NCBI GenBank assembly: GCA_013139625.1
Contig: WTAK01000271.1
Span: 1 to 6,331, forward strand
Direction of reading: 5' to 3'
Source of the DNA: Candidatus Delongbacteria bacterium
GTDB taxonomy: Bacteria > UBA4055
DNA: 6,331 nucleotides
A model generated the notes under the pieces. That model searched no databases, was not told where the DNA came from, and was given only the letters and a program-made list of their open reading frames with translations. Position numbers and translations under genes: made by a program. Below, piece by piece: positions 1 to 5,832 of this stretch. Position 1 is the first letter of the stretch. The number at the start of each line of letters is the position of its first letter.

Positions 1-1080
1 GATTGAAGTTTTATCAATACCCTTTCTTGGTGGATCTACTATTATCATGTCATATCCACCTTCCCCGATCTCATTAGATAATACCGCGATATCAGATGTG
101 ATAAATTTTGATCTACTATCTTCAACAAATTCGAAAGCTGAGGAATTTATTTCTGCACAAGTTCTATCAATCCCTGGCATATCAGACAGAACTCCGCAAC
201 CGGAATATAAATCTAGGATTCTTTTTGGTTCGGTTTGAGAAATAATTTCACTGATATTCTCGAGAATTTTATCGAGTGTTGGAATATTAGACTGGAAGAA
301 TGCAGAAGGGGAAACTTTATAGTTACCTTTCGCTGTAGAAAGTTTAACGAATTTATCACCATTCAGGAAAACCGGATCAATAATTGTCAAAGAGTTTGTT
401 CTTGAACTGATCGAGTAAAAGACAGAAGTGATATCATCATTCCTTTTGTAAAGATTGCTAAGAATTCTTTCGATCGGGGCTGATATTTCTTTTACAATTA
501 ATCCCACTTGAAATCCGTCTTTTTCTCCACGAATAAAAAGATGCTCAGGTAAAATTTTATCGGGAATATTATCAATAAGGTCTTTAATTTTAAATATTAT
601 CTCGTTCATTCCCCTATTTAGAACGACACAATTGGATTTGTAATCAATGATGTCATGTGAGTTCCTTCTATAAATTCCAATTACTATCTCACCGTTTTTT
701 CTTCCTATTGGAAGCACAGCTTTATTGCGATAAGCAAATTGATCAGAATCTATAATTGTGATCTCTCTACCAAATACACCAGATAGAATGTTTTTTTTAA
801 TTTCAAGCTGATATGAATATTCAGCATTAAATAAGGTACAACCGGTACAAGAAACATTTTCGCACTTTTGAGTAACTCGGGATTTATTCTCTTCTGTAAT
901 CTCAACTATTCTTGCAAACGCTACATTCTTTCCCGGTTTGATTATTTTAACTTTTGCTTTTTCACCAGGGAGAAGTCCGTTAGTAATAATTTTAACTTCA
1001 TCGTGAAATGAAACAGCTTCACCTTTTTCGTTAAATTCTGTAACAAGAATATCAATGTTGTCATTTTTTTTAATTGGCAT
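1..1080 (-). CDS. rlmD: 23S rRNA (uracil-5-)-methyltransferase, RlmD/RumA family, 3' end cut off by window edge
   Basis: The reverse strand is open from an ATG at 1080 to base 1 (360 codons, no stop). Family members transfer a methyl group from SAM to C5 of a uracil in 23S rRNA. Residues about 1-60 resemble a TRAM RNA-binding domain (GLLPGEKAKVKI, then FARIVEI). Cys73-x4-Cys78-x2-Cys81 together with Cys151 fit the four ligands of the [4Fe-4S] cluster of RumA-type enzymes. The methyltransferase part shows SPSAFFQSN (257-265), the SAM-binding motif LDLYSGCG (289-296) and DPPRKG (349-354). The nucleophilic Cys and general-base Glu of the family lie further on and fall outside the window. A GAGG sits 10 nt before the ATG. 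The exact uridine target (RlmD, RlmC/CD or TrmA-like) cannot be settled; TRAM plus the Fe-S cysteines favour RumA-like enzymes. Confidence 0.86.
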   Translation of the reverse strand, partial: MPIKKNDNIDILVTEFNEKGEAVSFHDEVKIITNGLLPGEKAKVKIIKPGKNVAFARIVEITEENKSRVTQKCENVSCTGCTLFNAEYSYQLEIKKNILSGVFGREITIIDSDQFAYRNKAVLPIGRKNGEIVIGIYRRNSHDIIDYKSNCVVLNRGMNEIIFKIKDLIDNIPDKILPEHLFIRGEKDGFQVGLIVKEISAPIERILSNLYKRNDDITSVFYSISSRTNSLTIIDPVFLNGDKFVKLSTAKGNYKVSPSAFFQSNIPTLDKILENISEIISQTEPKRILDLYSGCGVLSDMPGIDRTCAEINSSAFEFVEDSRSKFITSDIAVLSNEIGEGGYDMIIVDPPRKGIDKTSI

Positions 1081-1111
1081 TTTATTTTATCCTCGTTATT
1101 GTGAAAAAGTA

Positions 1112-1140
1112 ATTATAAAAAAGGGTGAAATAATTTTCAC
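1112..1140 (-). promoter_or_regulatory. Sigma70-type promoter for the rRNA methyltransferase gene
   Basis: Read on the minus strand, GTGAAA (1140-1135, 4/6 to TTGACA) is followed after exactly 17 nt by a perfect TATAAT (1117-1112). Transcription would start near 1105, giving a leader of about 25 nt before the ATG at 1080. The -35 box and spacer lie inside the terminator hairpin of the upstream gene, so the two signals share bases. Confidence 0.6.
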
Positions 1141-1148
1141 CCTTTTTT
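1117..1148 (-). terminator. Intrinsic terminator after the saccharopine reductase gene
   Basis: The arms GGGTGAAA and TTTCACCC form a perfect 8-bp stem with a four-base loop (1131-1134). Flanking runs of six A (1117-1122) and six T (1143-1148) extend it to 14 bp. On the minus strand the hairpin begins two bases past the stop codon at 1151 and ends in a run of U. Because of its symmetry it could also stop transcription entering from the plus-strand side. Confidence 0.85.
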
Positions 1149-1150
1149 CC

Positions 1151-2491
1151 TTATTGTATATTCTCAGATTCAGGTAATCCGAATTCCTCTACCATCTTAA
1201 TATCTAATTCTTCAAGCGCATCTAAAATCGAATTATAAATATTTGGAACAACAGGGATATGAACACCTTTTGATATGATCTTACCTTCAAGTATCATTCT
1301 AACTCCAACAGCAGCAGGAAGTGCAACAGTTCTTGCAATCGATGTATCCGTTGCAACAGTTCCAAAATCAAGCAAGCTAGACTTTATTACTTCTCGTTTT
1401 CCATCGGGGTAAGAAGCTAAGAAAGTATGCTGCATAGCAACCATATCTCTCTCAGTATCACCAACGATCATTTTTTCGATCATGATATCTGAAACTACTT
1501 CGAACGGAGAATCTTCTTCTTTACCGATTTTTTTATAACTGAAAAGTCCAACCCATTCGAAAGCATCAAGAATTCTGTTTTCAGTAGAGATATTTAAAAA
1601 ATCAGCAGTCTTTTCTCTGATATTATCTGAGTTGTCAGCTCCGATTTTCACAGCCAGCATATCGGCATAGCTTTTTCCACTGAGGTCTATCTTATCGTAG
1701 GATAGTAAGTCACATTTCTTCATTGCATCAAAATTCTCACACCATCTGTCATACCTGAATGTACCTCTAAAAATAGTCTTTGTCTCAGGAATACCGTAAA
1801 GTTCTATGTAAGGTAATGAATCTCTGTTAGGATAAACATAAAGTTTTCCTACATCAGGAAAATTAACAGAGAAAGGATCTTTGAAAAGGTTTTCAGTTGG
1901 AACATAAACTTCTTTTCCTTTTAGCAGGAATTTACCATCATTATTTCCGGCCATTACAACACCTTTCGGTGCCCATGTGAATTTATAATTAAATGGGTTC
2001 TTCTCAACTTCAGGTGCAACTATTGCTCCGGTAATAGAATAGAATTCTTCAACTTTTCCATCTTTGTCATGTATGTGGTCAATAATCCTCATTGCAGACA
2101 TGTGATCAATACCCGGGTCAACACCAAGTTCGTTCAGGATAATGATATCCGCATCTTTAGCTTGTTGGTCAAGTTCATACATCTCAGGTTTAACATAAGA
2201 TGTTGTTACCATATTTTTTTTATGCTTTATGCAAAGCTTGGCAACTTCCACATGGAATGCATAGGGAAGAAGACTAACAGTTAGATCATGCTCAGAAACT
2301 AATTTTTCCATCAGCTCTTTATCCTCAACTATGTCAAGGTAGACACTTTTACCTAGAGGATTATTTCCAATAACTTTTTCACTGTTCTCAGGAGTATTTG
2401 AGGCTACAGTGATCTGAATTTCTTTTTTCAGCAAATATTCAAACATTGGTTTTGATACCATTCCGGCACCAAGTATCAGTACTTTTTTCAT
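1151..2491 (-). CDS. Saccharopine reductase (saccharopine dehydrogenase, L-glutamate-forming), LYS9 type
   Basis: The enzyme interconverts saccharopine with glutamate and 2-aminoadipate-6-semialdehyde using NAD(P). The 446-residue product begins with a Rossmann strand and dinucleotide loop (VLILGAGMV, residues 4-12). It then shows SLLPYAFH (73-80), TTSYV (96-100), the family signature ELGVDPGIDH (121-130), NPFNYKFTWAP (165-175) and FRGTFRY (241-247), all in the order known from LYS9 and from the C-terminal half of animal/plant AASS. Length matches monofunctional LYS9. I chose the ATG at 2491 because the Rossmann strand starts at once; a GTG at 2506 would add five residues (MRESI), and only a weak GAGAG precedes the ATG. 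It follows the lysine-ketoglutarate reductase gene on the same strand, and the pair probably shares a transcript. Direction in vivo (lysine breakdown or synthesis) is not shown by the window. Confidence 0.92.
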   Translation of the reverse strand: MKKVLILGAGMVSKPMFEYLLKKEIQITVASNTPENSEKVIGNNPLGKSVYLDIVEDKELMEKLVSEHDLTVSLLPYAFHVEVAKLCIKHKKNMVTTSYVKPEMYELDQQAKDADIIILNELGVDPGIDHMSAMRIIDHIHDKDGKVEEFYSITGAIVAPEVEKNPFNYKFTWAPKGVVMAGNNDGKFLLKGKEVYVPTENLFKDPFSVNFPDVGKLYVYPNRDSLPYIELYGIPETKTIFRGTFRYDRWCENFDAMKKCDLLSYDKIDLSGKSYADMLAVKIGADNSDNIREKTADFLNISTENRILDAFEWVGLFSYKKIGKEEDSPFEVVSDIMIEKMIVGDTERDMVAMQHTFLASYPDGKREVIKSSLLDFGTVATDTSIARTVALPAAVGVRMILEGKIISKGVHIPVVPNIYNSILDALEELDIKMVEEFGLPESENIQ

Positions 2492-2528
2492 TATACTTTC
2501 TCTCACATTAGTTTAACGTTATTACAGT

Positions 2529-2548
2529 GGGCGTATGTTGATACGCCC
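2529..2548. repeat. REP-like perfect palindrome between the two saccharopine-pathway genes
   Basis: GGGCGTAT and ATACGCCC are perfect inverted arms around a GTTG loop. The element is more GC-rich than its surroundings and sits four bases past the stop of the 2553-3854 gene. No U-run follows on either strand, so it is not a standard terminator. Short GC-rich palindromes of this kind are often dispersed genomic repeats (REP elements, in some genomes moved by RAYT transposases); that origin is inferred here, since only one copy is seen. In the transcript it would fold into an 8-bp hairpin between the cistrons and could protect the upstream mRNA end. Confidence 0.6.
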
Positions 2549-2552
2549 CTAC

Positions 2553-3854
2553 TTACTTTATAAATTCTTCCATATATTCGTAATCAGGTGTGAATTTACC
2601 TTTATGAAGTATTAAAGCTCGTTTTATCGGAGCCGGTAAGTCAAGCTCTTCAAAAGATACATCAAAATCAGCTTTAGCTATCTGTGGTATAAACGGTAGT
2701 AGTGCATTACTGAAAAATTCAGAAGCTTCTCTAGGTAATTCACTTGGAAGAATATCAACCGTCATCATATGAATACCCTCACCTTCATATCCGTCTTCGA
2801 TAGTGTTTGTTTTAGGATCATATACAAAGATAGGATTTTCAACCAGTGCACCTTTTTCGGTACATTCGATAGAACCGTTAACATCACAAGTAATATCACC
2901 GATGATCTTAAGCTTATGTTCTCCGTGGTAATTTTTTTCAAGATAATCTTTTGTAACTATGATAGGATATTCATCAGTCCAATACATACAGTTCATTAAT
3001 ATTGTTAACTTAGGAATATATTGTTCAAAATCGCTTACATATTCAGAAGGGTTATCGTAATAGTGTTGTAATTCAAATGGTTTTCCTGTTTTATGAACTG
3101 AAAGATTTCCTTCCTTGAAAACAACTTTATAAAGTAAGTTATTAGGTAGATCAGGATTGTTTTCAATTTCGATCAATTCAGCAGGAGTAATTTCTTTGAC
3201 AGGAAGTAGGTCATATATTTCCTGAGCACCGATAGAAACATTTCCGTAACCTGTAAATCCTGTTACAAAAGGTGTGAGTTCTTTAGAAAGACCATTCTTT
3301 TTAATATCTTCACCGATCTCTCTAACGACAGCTTTAACTTCTTCTAATGAATTATAGGTGTAGCACTGATTTAATTTAGTGAAAGGATTATCAATTCCTT
3401 GATGCTTAAGTCTTAATCCTAATGCCCAGATAGTATCGATCATTCCAGCAAGACCTGCAAATTTTCCAAAGAAAATTAGTCTTCTACCATTCTCGTCAGC
3501 GATCTTTTCATAATCAATTATGTTTACTCTTTTCTCAATCATCTTTCTAAGAATACCCATGTTGTAATCTTGACCTTTGATAGTATGTGAAAAGAAAATA
3601 TAAGTCTTCTCATCTTCAAACCATTTTTCGACGATCTCTTTTACTCCGATTATAAGTTCACAATCTTTGAAATCTCCGGTTAAATTAGCGCCTGCTTTAA
3701 CAAATTCTTCATCCTTAAAAATTCTTTTTTCGGAAGGTTCAACATTAAATTCGATCCCGAATTCTTTATTTAATTTTTTAACATGATCAGGAACAAGCGG
3801 GACTCTTCTTTCAGCTGTAAATTTATCTTCATATCTAATACCTATCTTTTTCAT
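2553..3854 (-). CDS. Lysine-2-oxoglutarate reductase (saccharopine dehydrogenase, lysine-forming), LYS1/LKR type
   Basis: This enzyme condenses lysine with 2-oxoglutarate to saccharopine, or runs the reverse reaction, with NAD(P)H. The 433-residue protein opens with GIRYEDKFTAERRVPLVPDH (5-24), the alanine-dehydrogenase-like N-terminal signature of the LKR half of AASS. It continues with FFSHTIKGQ (87-95), IDYE (113-116), FGKFAGLAGMID (129-140), the dinucleotide-binding stretch TGYGNVSIGAQE (201-212), GDITCDVNGSIECT (319-332) and VDILPSELPREAS (367-378). All are conserved in this family, and no domain is missing. The start at 3854 is supported by GGAG four bases upstream and a well-placed promoter. 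It is first in a likely two-gene operon with the LYS9-type gene, so the split gene order repeats the domain order of the fused eukaryotic AASS. Whether it serves catabolism or synthesis is open; no aminoadipate-semialdehyde dehydrogenase is visible. Confidence 0.92.
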   Translation of the reverse strand: MKKIGIRYEDKFTAERRVPLVPDHVKKLNKEFGIEFNVEPSEKRIFKDEEFVKAGANLTGDFKDCELIIGVKEIVEKWFEDEKTYIFFSHTIKGQDYNMGILRKMIEKRVNIIDYEKIADENGRRLIFFGKFAGLAGMIDTIWALGLRLKHQGIDNPFTKLNQCYTYNSLEEVKAVVREIGEDIKKNGLSKELTPFVTGFTGYGNVSIGAQEIYDLLPVKEITPAELIEIENNPDLPNNLLYKVVFKEGNLSVHKTGKPFELQHYYDNPSEYVSDFEQYIPKLTILMNCMYWTDEYPIIVTKDYLEKNYHGEHKLKIIGDITCDVNGSIECTEKGALVENPIFVYDPKTNTIEDGYEGEGIHMMTVDILPSELPREASEFFSNALLPFIPQIAKADFDVSFEELDLPAPIKRALILHKGKFTPDYEYMEEFIK

Positions 3855-3886
3855 GGATCTCCCTATAGTTACATTTTCAAGTAAGA

Positions 3887-3915
3887 AATTTATTTTTGCT
3901 CTATGCCATTGTCAA
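3887..3915 (-). promoter_or_regulatory. Sigma70-type promoter of the lysine-saccharopine operon
   Basis: On the minus strand a perfect TTGACA (3915-3910) is followed after 17 nt by TAAATT (3892-3887, 4/6 to TATAAT). Transcription would start near 3880, leaving a short leader of about 26 nt that contains the Shine-Dalgarno site (GGAG) of the first gene. No operator-like repeat or leader structure is evident, so regulation by lysine cannot be read from this stretch. Confidence 0.65.
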
Positions 3916-4232
3916 GGTAATTTATTAAAACCAAAAAACAAAAAATCCAGAATATTGAACAGCTTCCTAATTTAGTGGATATGATTAGAAAGGTCGGTAA
4001 TAAGTTGAATTATGAGACTGGTAAAGCCAACCAAAACACCTAAATTTCTCTGCAAAATCTGAACGCGAAATAGATGTGAGATACATCATGAAGTGCAAAA
4101 AAAGGTATAGTAAAAATGTTTAAATTAAGCATTAAAGCACCCCTATGTGTACTATTTTCTTGACTGATTATTTATCTTGAAAATTAAACCCTTAGGAGAG
4201 CTGAAAGTTAAGATTGTAAGATAGGTAACAAT
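3916..4232. other. Divergent intergenic region, no convincing gene
   Basis: This AT-rich 317-base gap separates the leftward lysine operon from the rightward two-gene cassette. I see only weak signals. There is a stop-free plus-strand stretch of about 40 codons (3921-4043) with an internal ATG at 3981 but no Shine-Dalgarno site. A short inverted repeat, GATGT/ACATC, lies at 4073-4087. A good Shine-Dalgarno-like AGGAGAG (4194-4200) is followed by no usable reading frame. The last two could be remnants of a decayed gene, but nothing proves it. Confidence 0.4.
4160..4188 (+). promoter_or_regulatory. Possible promoter for the two-gene cassette
   Basis: TTGACT (4160-4165, 5/6 to consensus) has a poor -10 partner at 17 nt spacing (ATTAAA, 4183-4188, 3/6). 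The hexamer TCTTGA overlapping the -35 box recurs 17 bases later (4175-4180). It is placed suitably for the gene at 4233, but the weak -10 makes the call tentative. Confidence 0.3.
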
Positions 4233-4490
4233 ATGAATAAAACCGTTTATATATTACAGAAATTTAAAGATTCACAAGAGTTTCATTTATTTGAGGGAAA
4301 AATAGATGATGAAAATAATATTTGTAGTAGTAAGACAGGTAAATCTATTTGTGGTAAAGTTAAACTTGATGCTAATGCAAAATGTGAATTTGTATGTGAG
4401 GATGAGGATCATTCAAGATATAAGTGCTATTTGCTGGAAAAAAAAGTTTGTGGAACATGTGTAAGTCATTTGTATGGGAAATTTGAATAA
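4233..4490 (+). CDS. Small Cys-rich hypothetical protein, possible metal-binding or redox partner
   Basis: I do not recognise this 85-residue protein. It has no signal peptide or membrane segment. It carries seven Cys (31, 40, 51, 55, 65, 73, 76), ending in a C-x2-C-x2-H cluster (CGTCVSH, residues 73-79), with His60 inside an acidic patch (CEDEDHSRYKC, 55-65). This pattern could bind zinc or form disulfides; that is inference from the residues alone. A first half rich in short hydrophobic/polar alternation (TVYILQKF, FHLFEG) suggests a small beta fold. The ATG at 4233 is the only in-frame start, because a TAA lies at 4209-4211; its Shine-Dalgarno site is weak (AGG, 7 nt upstream). The next gene begins 35 nt after its stop on the same strand, so the two are probably cotranscribed and may work together. 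Confidence 0.65.
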   Translation: MNKTVYILQKFKDSQEFHLFEGKIDDENNICSSKTGKSICGKVKLDANAKCEFVCEDEDHSRYKCYLLEKKVCGTCVSHLYGKFE

Positions 4491-4525
4491 TGTGGTGGAG
4501 GAAATAAAATCAATCGGAGAAATTC

Positions 4526-5311
4526 ATGGATCCAGAAAAGTTTGTTACACAGGCTATAATGGCCATTACAGCAACACTTGCCAAAAAGGGAATAGATGTC
4601 ACTATCGACAAGGTAAAAGAATTAATTGCCAATATATCAAAGCAAAATCCATCGTTGCGAGGTCAATTTAATATAGATGAAGTTGCCTCAAAGATCCAAG
4701 TAACTACGGGTAACGTTGGGCGTATTGCATATAACGAAGAAACATTGGCACGCTATCTCGAAATCCCTATTCCTGACATAGCAACTCTTAATACAAACAA
4801 TATTGAGATGAATGTTTTATATGACCATGTTAGGTTAGAAACTGAATTTGGAGAATGGCTGTCAGAATGGGGGTATAAGGTTCAACTTGGTGAAACATTG
4901 ACGGGTTTGAGGGGAATCGAATATACGCCTGATGTATACGGGGTTCTTAGTACTCTTCACGGACAATATGAAATATGTATCAGTTTTGTTTGTGACAATC
5001 CTCCAAATGAAGATCGTGTATACTCATTGCTAGGCAAAATTGAGGCATATGCTGAAGGTAAAAAGTCATTTGACACAGGTGATATATTTATTATTATTTC
5101 TCCAAATCGATTTACACAAGGAGCTATTAATGCGATTGCACTCCAGAATGAACAAGAGCATTATTACGTTTTCACATTGGATGGTGGAGACATATATGTG
5201 CTAGAAAACTCAAGATCCCCTAGCGAACAACTTGATGAGTTGCGAGATAAAGTTCGAGAGGCTGAGGAACAGTCAAAACGTGCAGAAGGTAAGAGGGTGT
5301 TATCGCAATAG
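4526..5311 (+). CDS. Hypothetical protein with diverged PD-(D/E)XK-like (Mrr/restriction-like) region
   Basis: This 261-residue protein is not recognised as a named family. Residues 1-57 look helical and soluble. Residues about 105-226 follow the layout of a PD-(D/E)XK fold: a helix with Glu105/Glu107 (ETEFGEWLSEWGYKV), Pro135-Asp136 (TPDVYG), a strand with Glu149 (YEICISF), a helix (LLGKIEAYAEG, 168-178) and a hydrophobic strand leading into a second helix (IFIIISPNRFTQGAINAI, 187-204). The usual E-x-K reads E-I-C here, so the catalytic Lys is absent or moved, perhaps to Lys171; it may bind DNA without cutting. Residues 233-257 form a charged helix suited to a coiled coil. GGAG six bases upstream supports the start. 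Eight of twelve Arg codons are CGN, unlike the flanking genes, hinting at transfer. A defence or mobile-element role is conceivable but unproven. Confidence 0.6.
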   Translation: MDPEKFVTQAIMAITATLAKKGIDVTIDKVKELIANISKQNPSLRGQFNIDEVASKIQVTTGNVGRIAYNEETLARYLEIPIPDIATLNTNNIEMNVLYDHVRLETEFGEWLSEWGYKVQLGETLTGLRGIEYTPDVYGVLSTLHGQYEICISFVCDNPPNEDRVYSLLGKIEAYAEGKKSFDTGDIFIIISPNRFTQGAINAIALQNEQEHYYVFTLDGGDIYVLENSRSPSEQLDELRDKVREAEEQSKRAEGKRVLSQ

Positions 5312-5456
5312 AAAAAAAGTAGATGTTCGGTAATTACTGATAAAATGTGTTGTCGTTTCTCGTCCTTGAATGATGGTGCATTATTGTTTATATTGTTATG
5401 ATGTAGTTTCGACTAGAAAACAAAACAACTTGACATTGAACAAATAATTAGATAGT
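5312..5456. other. AT-rich spacer without visible gene or terminator
   Basis: No reading frame with an initiation site, and no GC-rich hairpin with a U-run, is seen after the stop at 5311. The only notable element is a loopless near-palindrome centred on GTAATTAC (about 5328-5341). A TTGACA at 5430-5435 has only a poor -10 match at 17 nt (TAGTTT, 5453-5458); it overlaps the better promoter listed next. Confidence 0.35.
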
Positions 5457-5485
5457 TTGTTACTATCACGAGAATAAACTAAAAT
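5457..5485 (+). promoter_or_regulatory. Sigma70-type promoter for the structured leader and secreted-protein gene
   Basis: TTGTTA (5457-5462, 4/6) is followed after exactly 17 nt by TAAAAT (5480-5485, 5/6). A second -35-like TTGACA lies just upstream (5430-5435). Transcription from here would begin near 5492, giving a leader of about 340 nt before the ATG at 5833. That is far longer than needed for translation and consistent with a regulatory RNA. Confidence 0.5.
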
Positions 5486-5530
5486 ATAGAGGTATAGCCT
5501 AGAAAAGAAATAAGTAATCTTTAAAATACT

Positions 5531-5554
5531 AAGATAATTAGCTTAAATTATCTT
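5531..5554 (+). repeat. A/T-only inverted repeat in the leader
   Basis: AAGATAATT and AATTATCTT are perfect nine-base arms around a six-base loop (5540-5545). The stem has only two G-C pairs and is followed by a pyrimidine-rich stretch (TTGTCTTCTTATT) without a true U-run. It could be a protein-binding site, a weak terminator, or the first hairpin of the leader RNA; I cannot choose between these. Confidence 0.4.
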
Positions 5555-5582
5555 GTCTTCTTATTAAATTACCACTTTAGTA

Positions 5583-5760
5583 TCCAACGAGACAAGAGAA
5601 GAAGCGAGTGTTCTATATAACTGTTATAGGGCACCGCCTCTTTGTATCTTGTTGGAGGGTTGTGGTAAACCTAATAAGAAAGATATAACAGAGTAACGGT
5701 GTCCTTTATTTTATTTGCATGTAAAAGACACCTTAAGAATTTCAAAGGAGGTGGTCTTTT
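5583..5760 (+). ncRNA. Candidate structured cis-regulatory RNA (riboswitch-like leader), class unknown
   Basis: Segment 5583-5656 folds by eye into one long imperfect hairpin of 29 pairs. Arms 5583-5592/5647-5656, 5593-5595/5642-5644, 5596-5598/5638-5640, 5604-5606/5635-5637 and 5608-5617/5625-5634 are separated by small bulges (AAGAA at 5599-5603, A5607, T5641, TA at 5645-5646) and capped by a seven-base loop. A small hairpin (GGTT/AACC, 5658-5671, loop GTGGTA) follows. Then GGTGTC (5698-5703) can pair with GACACC (5727-5732), or the overlapping AAAAGACACCT (5723-5733) can pair instead with 5749-5760. The second stem covers part of the Shine-Dalgarno site at 5744-5753. Mutually exclusive stems next to a ribosome site are typical of riboswitch expression platforms. 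I could not match the sequence to a known class (TPP, SAM, c-di-GMP, lysine, T-box, ZTP and others were considered from memory). An independent small RNA is the alternative. Confidence 0.5.
5723..5760 (+). promoter_or_regulatory. Shine-Dalgarno-sequestering hairpin with alternative partner
   Basis: AAAAGAC (5723-5729) pairs with GTCTTTT (5754-5760), and ACCT (5730-5733) pairs with AGGT (5749-5752), with G5753 bulged. The Shine-Dalgarno AAAGGAGGTG (5744-5753), the best in the window, is half buried in this stem. The left arm is also the only partner of GGTGTC at 5698-5703, so forming that upstream stem would free the ribosome site. Confidence 0.5.
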
Positions 5761-5778
5761 ATGAATGTGGTAGAATAA
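5761..5778 (+). other. Five-codon leader ORF (MNVVE) behind a near-perfect Shine-Dalgarno site
   Basis: ATG at 5761 lies seven bases after AAAGGAGGTG, which matches the usual 16S rRNA 3' end over ten bases. The frame closes at TAA after five codons. It is in phase with the secreted-protein gene 72 bases on but separated from it by stops. It may be a regulatory minicistron or the remains of an older start. No known attenuation peptide is recognised. Confidence 0.35.
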
Positions 5779-5832
5779 GTGGAAAGGAACACAAATTCAA
5801 AAAAATAAAAACAAACTAAGGAGAAGGAATAA

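Noticed and set aside
47..238. 63-codon plus-strand ORF.
   Set aside because: It lies opposite the well-supported methyltransferase motifs (SAM loop and DPPRKG).
2069..2284. 71-codon plus-strand ORF; a similar one lies at 2769-2999.
   Set aside because: Both are antisense to conserved motifs of the saccharopine-pathway enzymes and lack ribosome sites.
2492..2506. GTG start at 2506 adding MRESI to the saccharopine reductase.
   Set aside because: The Rossmann strand begins right after the ATG at 2491, as usual for the family; the extension adds nothing conserved.
3921..4043. Stop-free plus-strand stretch of about 40 codons with an internal ATG at 3981.
   Set aside because: There is no ribosome site, no recognisable motif, and the length is within chance; at most it is a gene remnant.
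4474..4671. 65-codon plus-strand ORF overlapping the end of the Cys-rich gene and the start of the 261-residue gene.
   Set aside because: It is a frame shadow of two better-supported genes. The gene at 4526 has its own GGAG and coherent fold-like sequence.
5650..5672. GGAGGGTTGTGGTAAACC, faintly like a T-box core.
   Set aside because: The conserved T-box antiterminator sequence is not intact, and the downstream gene is not an amino-acid or tRNA-synthetase gene.
5674..5704. AAGATATA followed by GTCC, resembling the S element of group I introns.
   Set aside because: The spacing is wrong and no matching R element or P7 partner was found; the similarity looks accidental.
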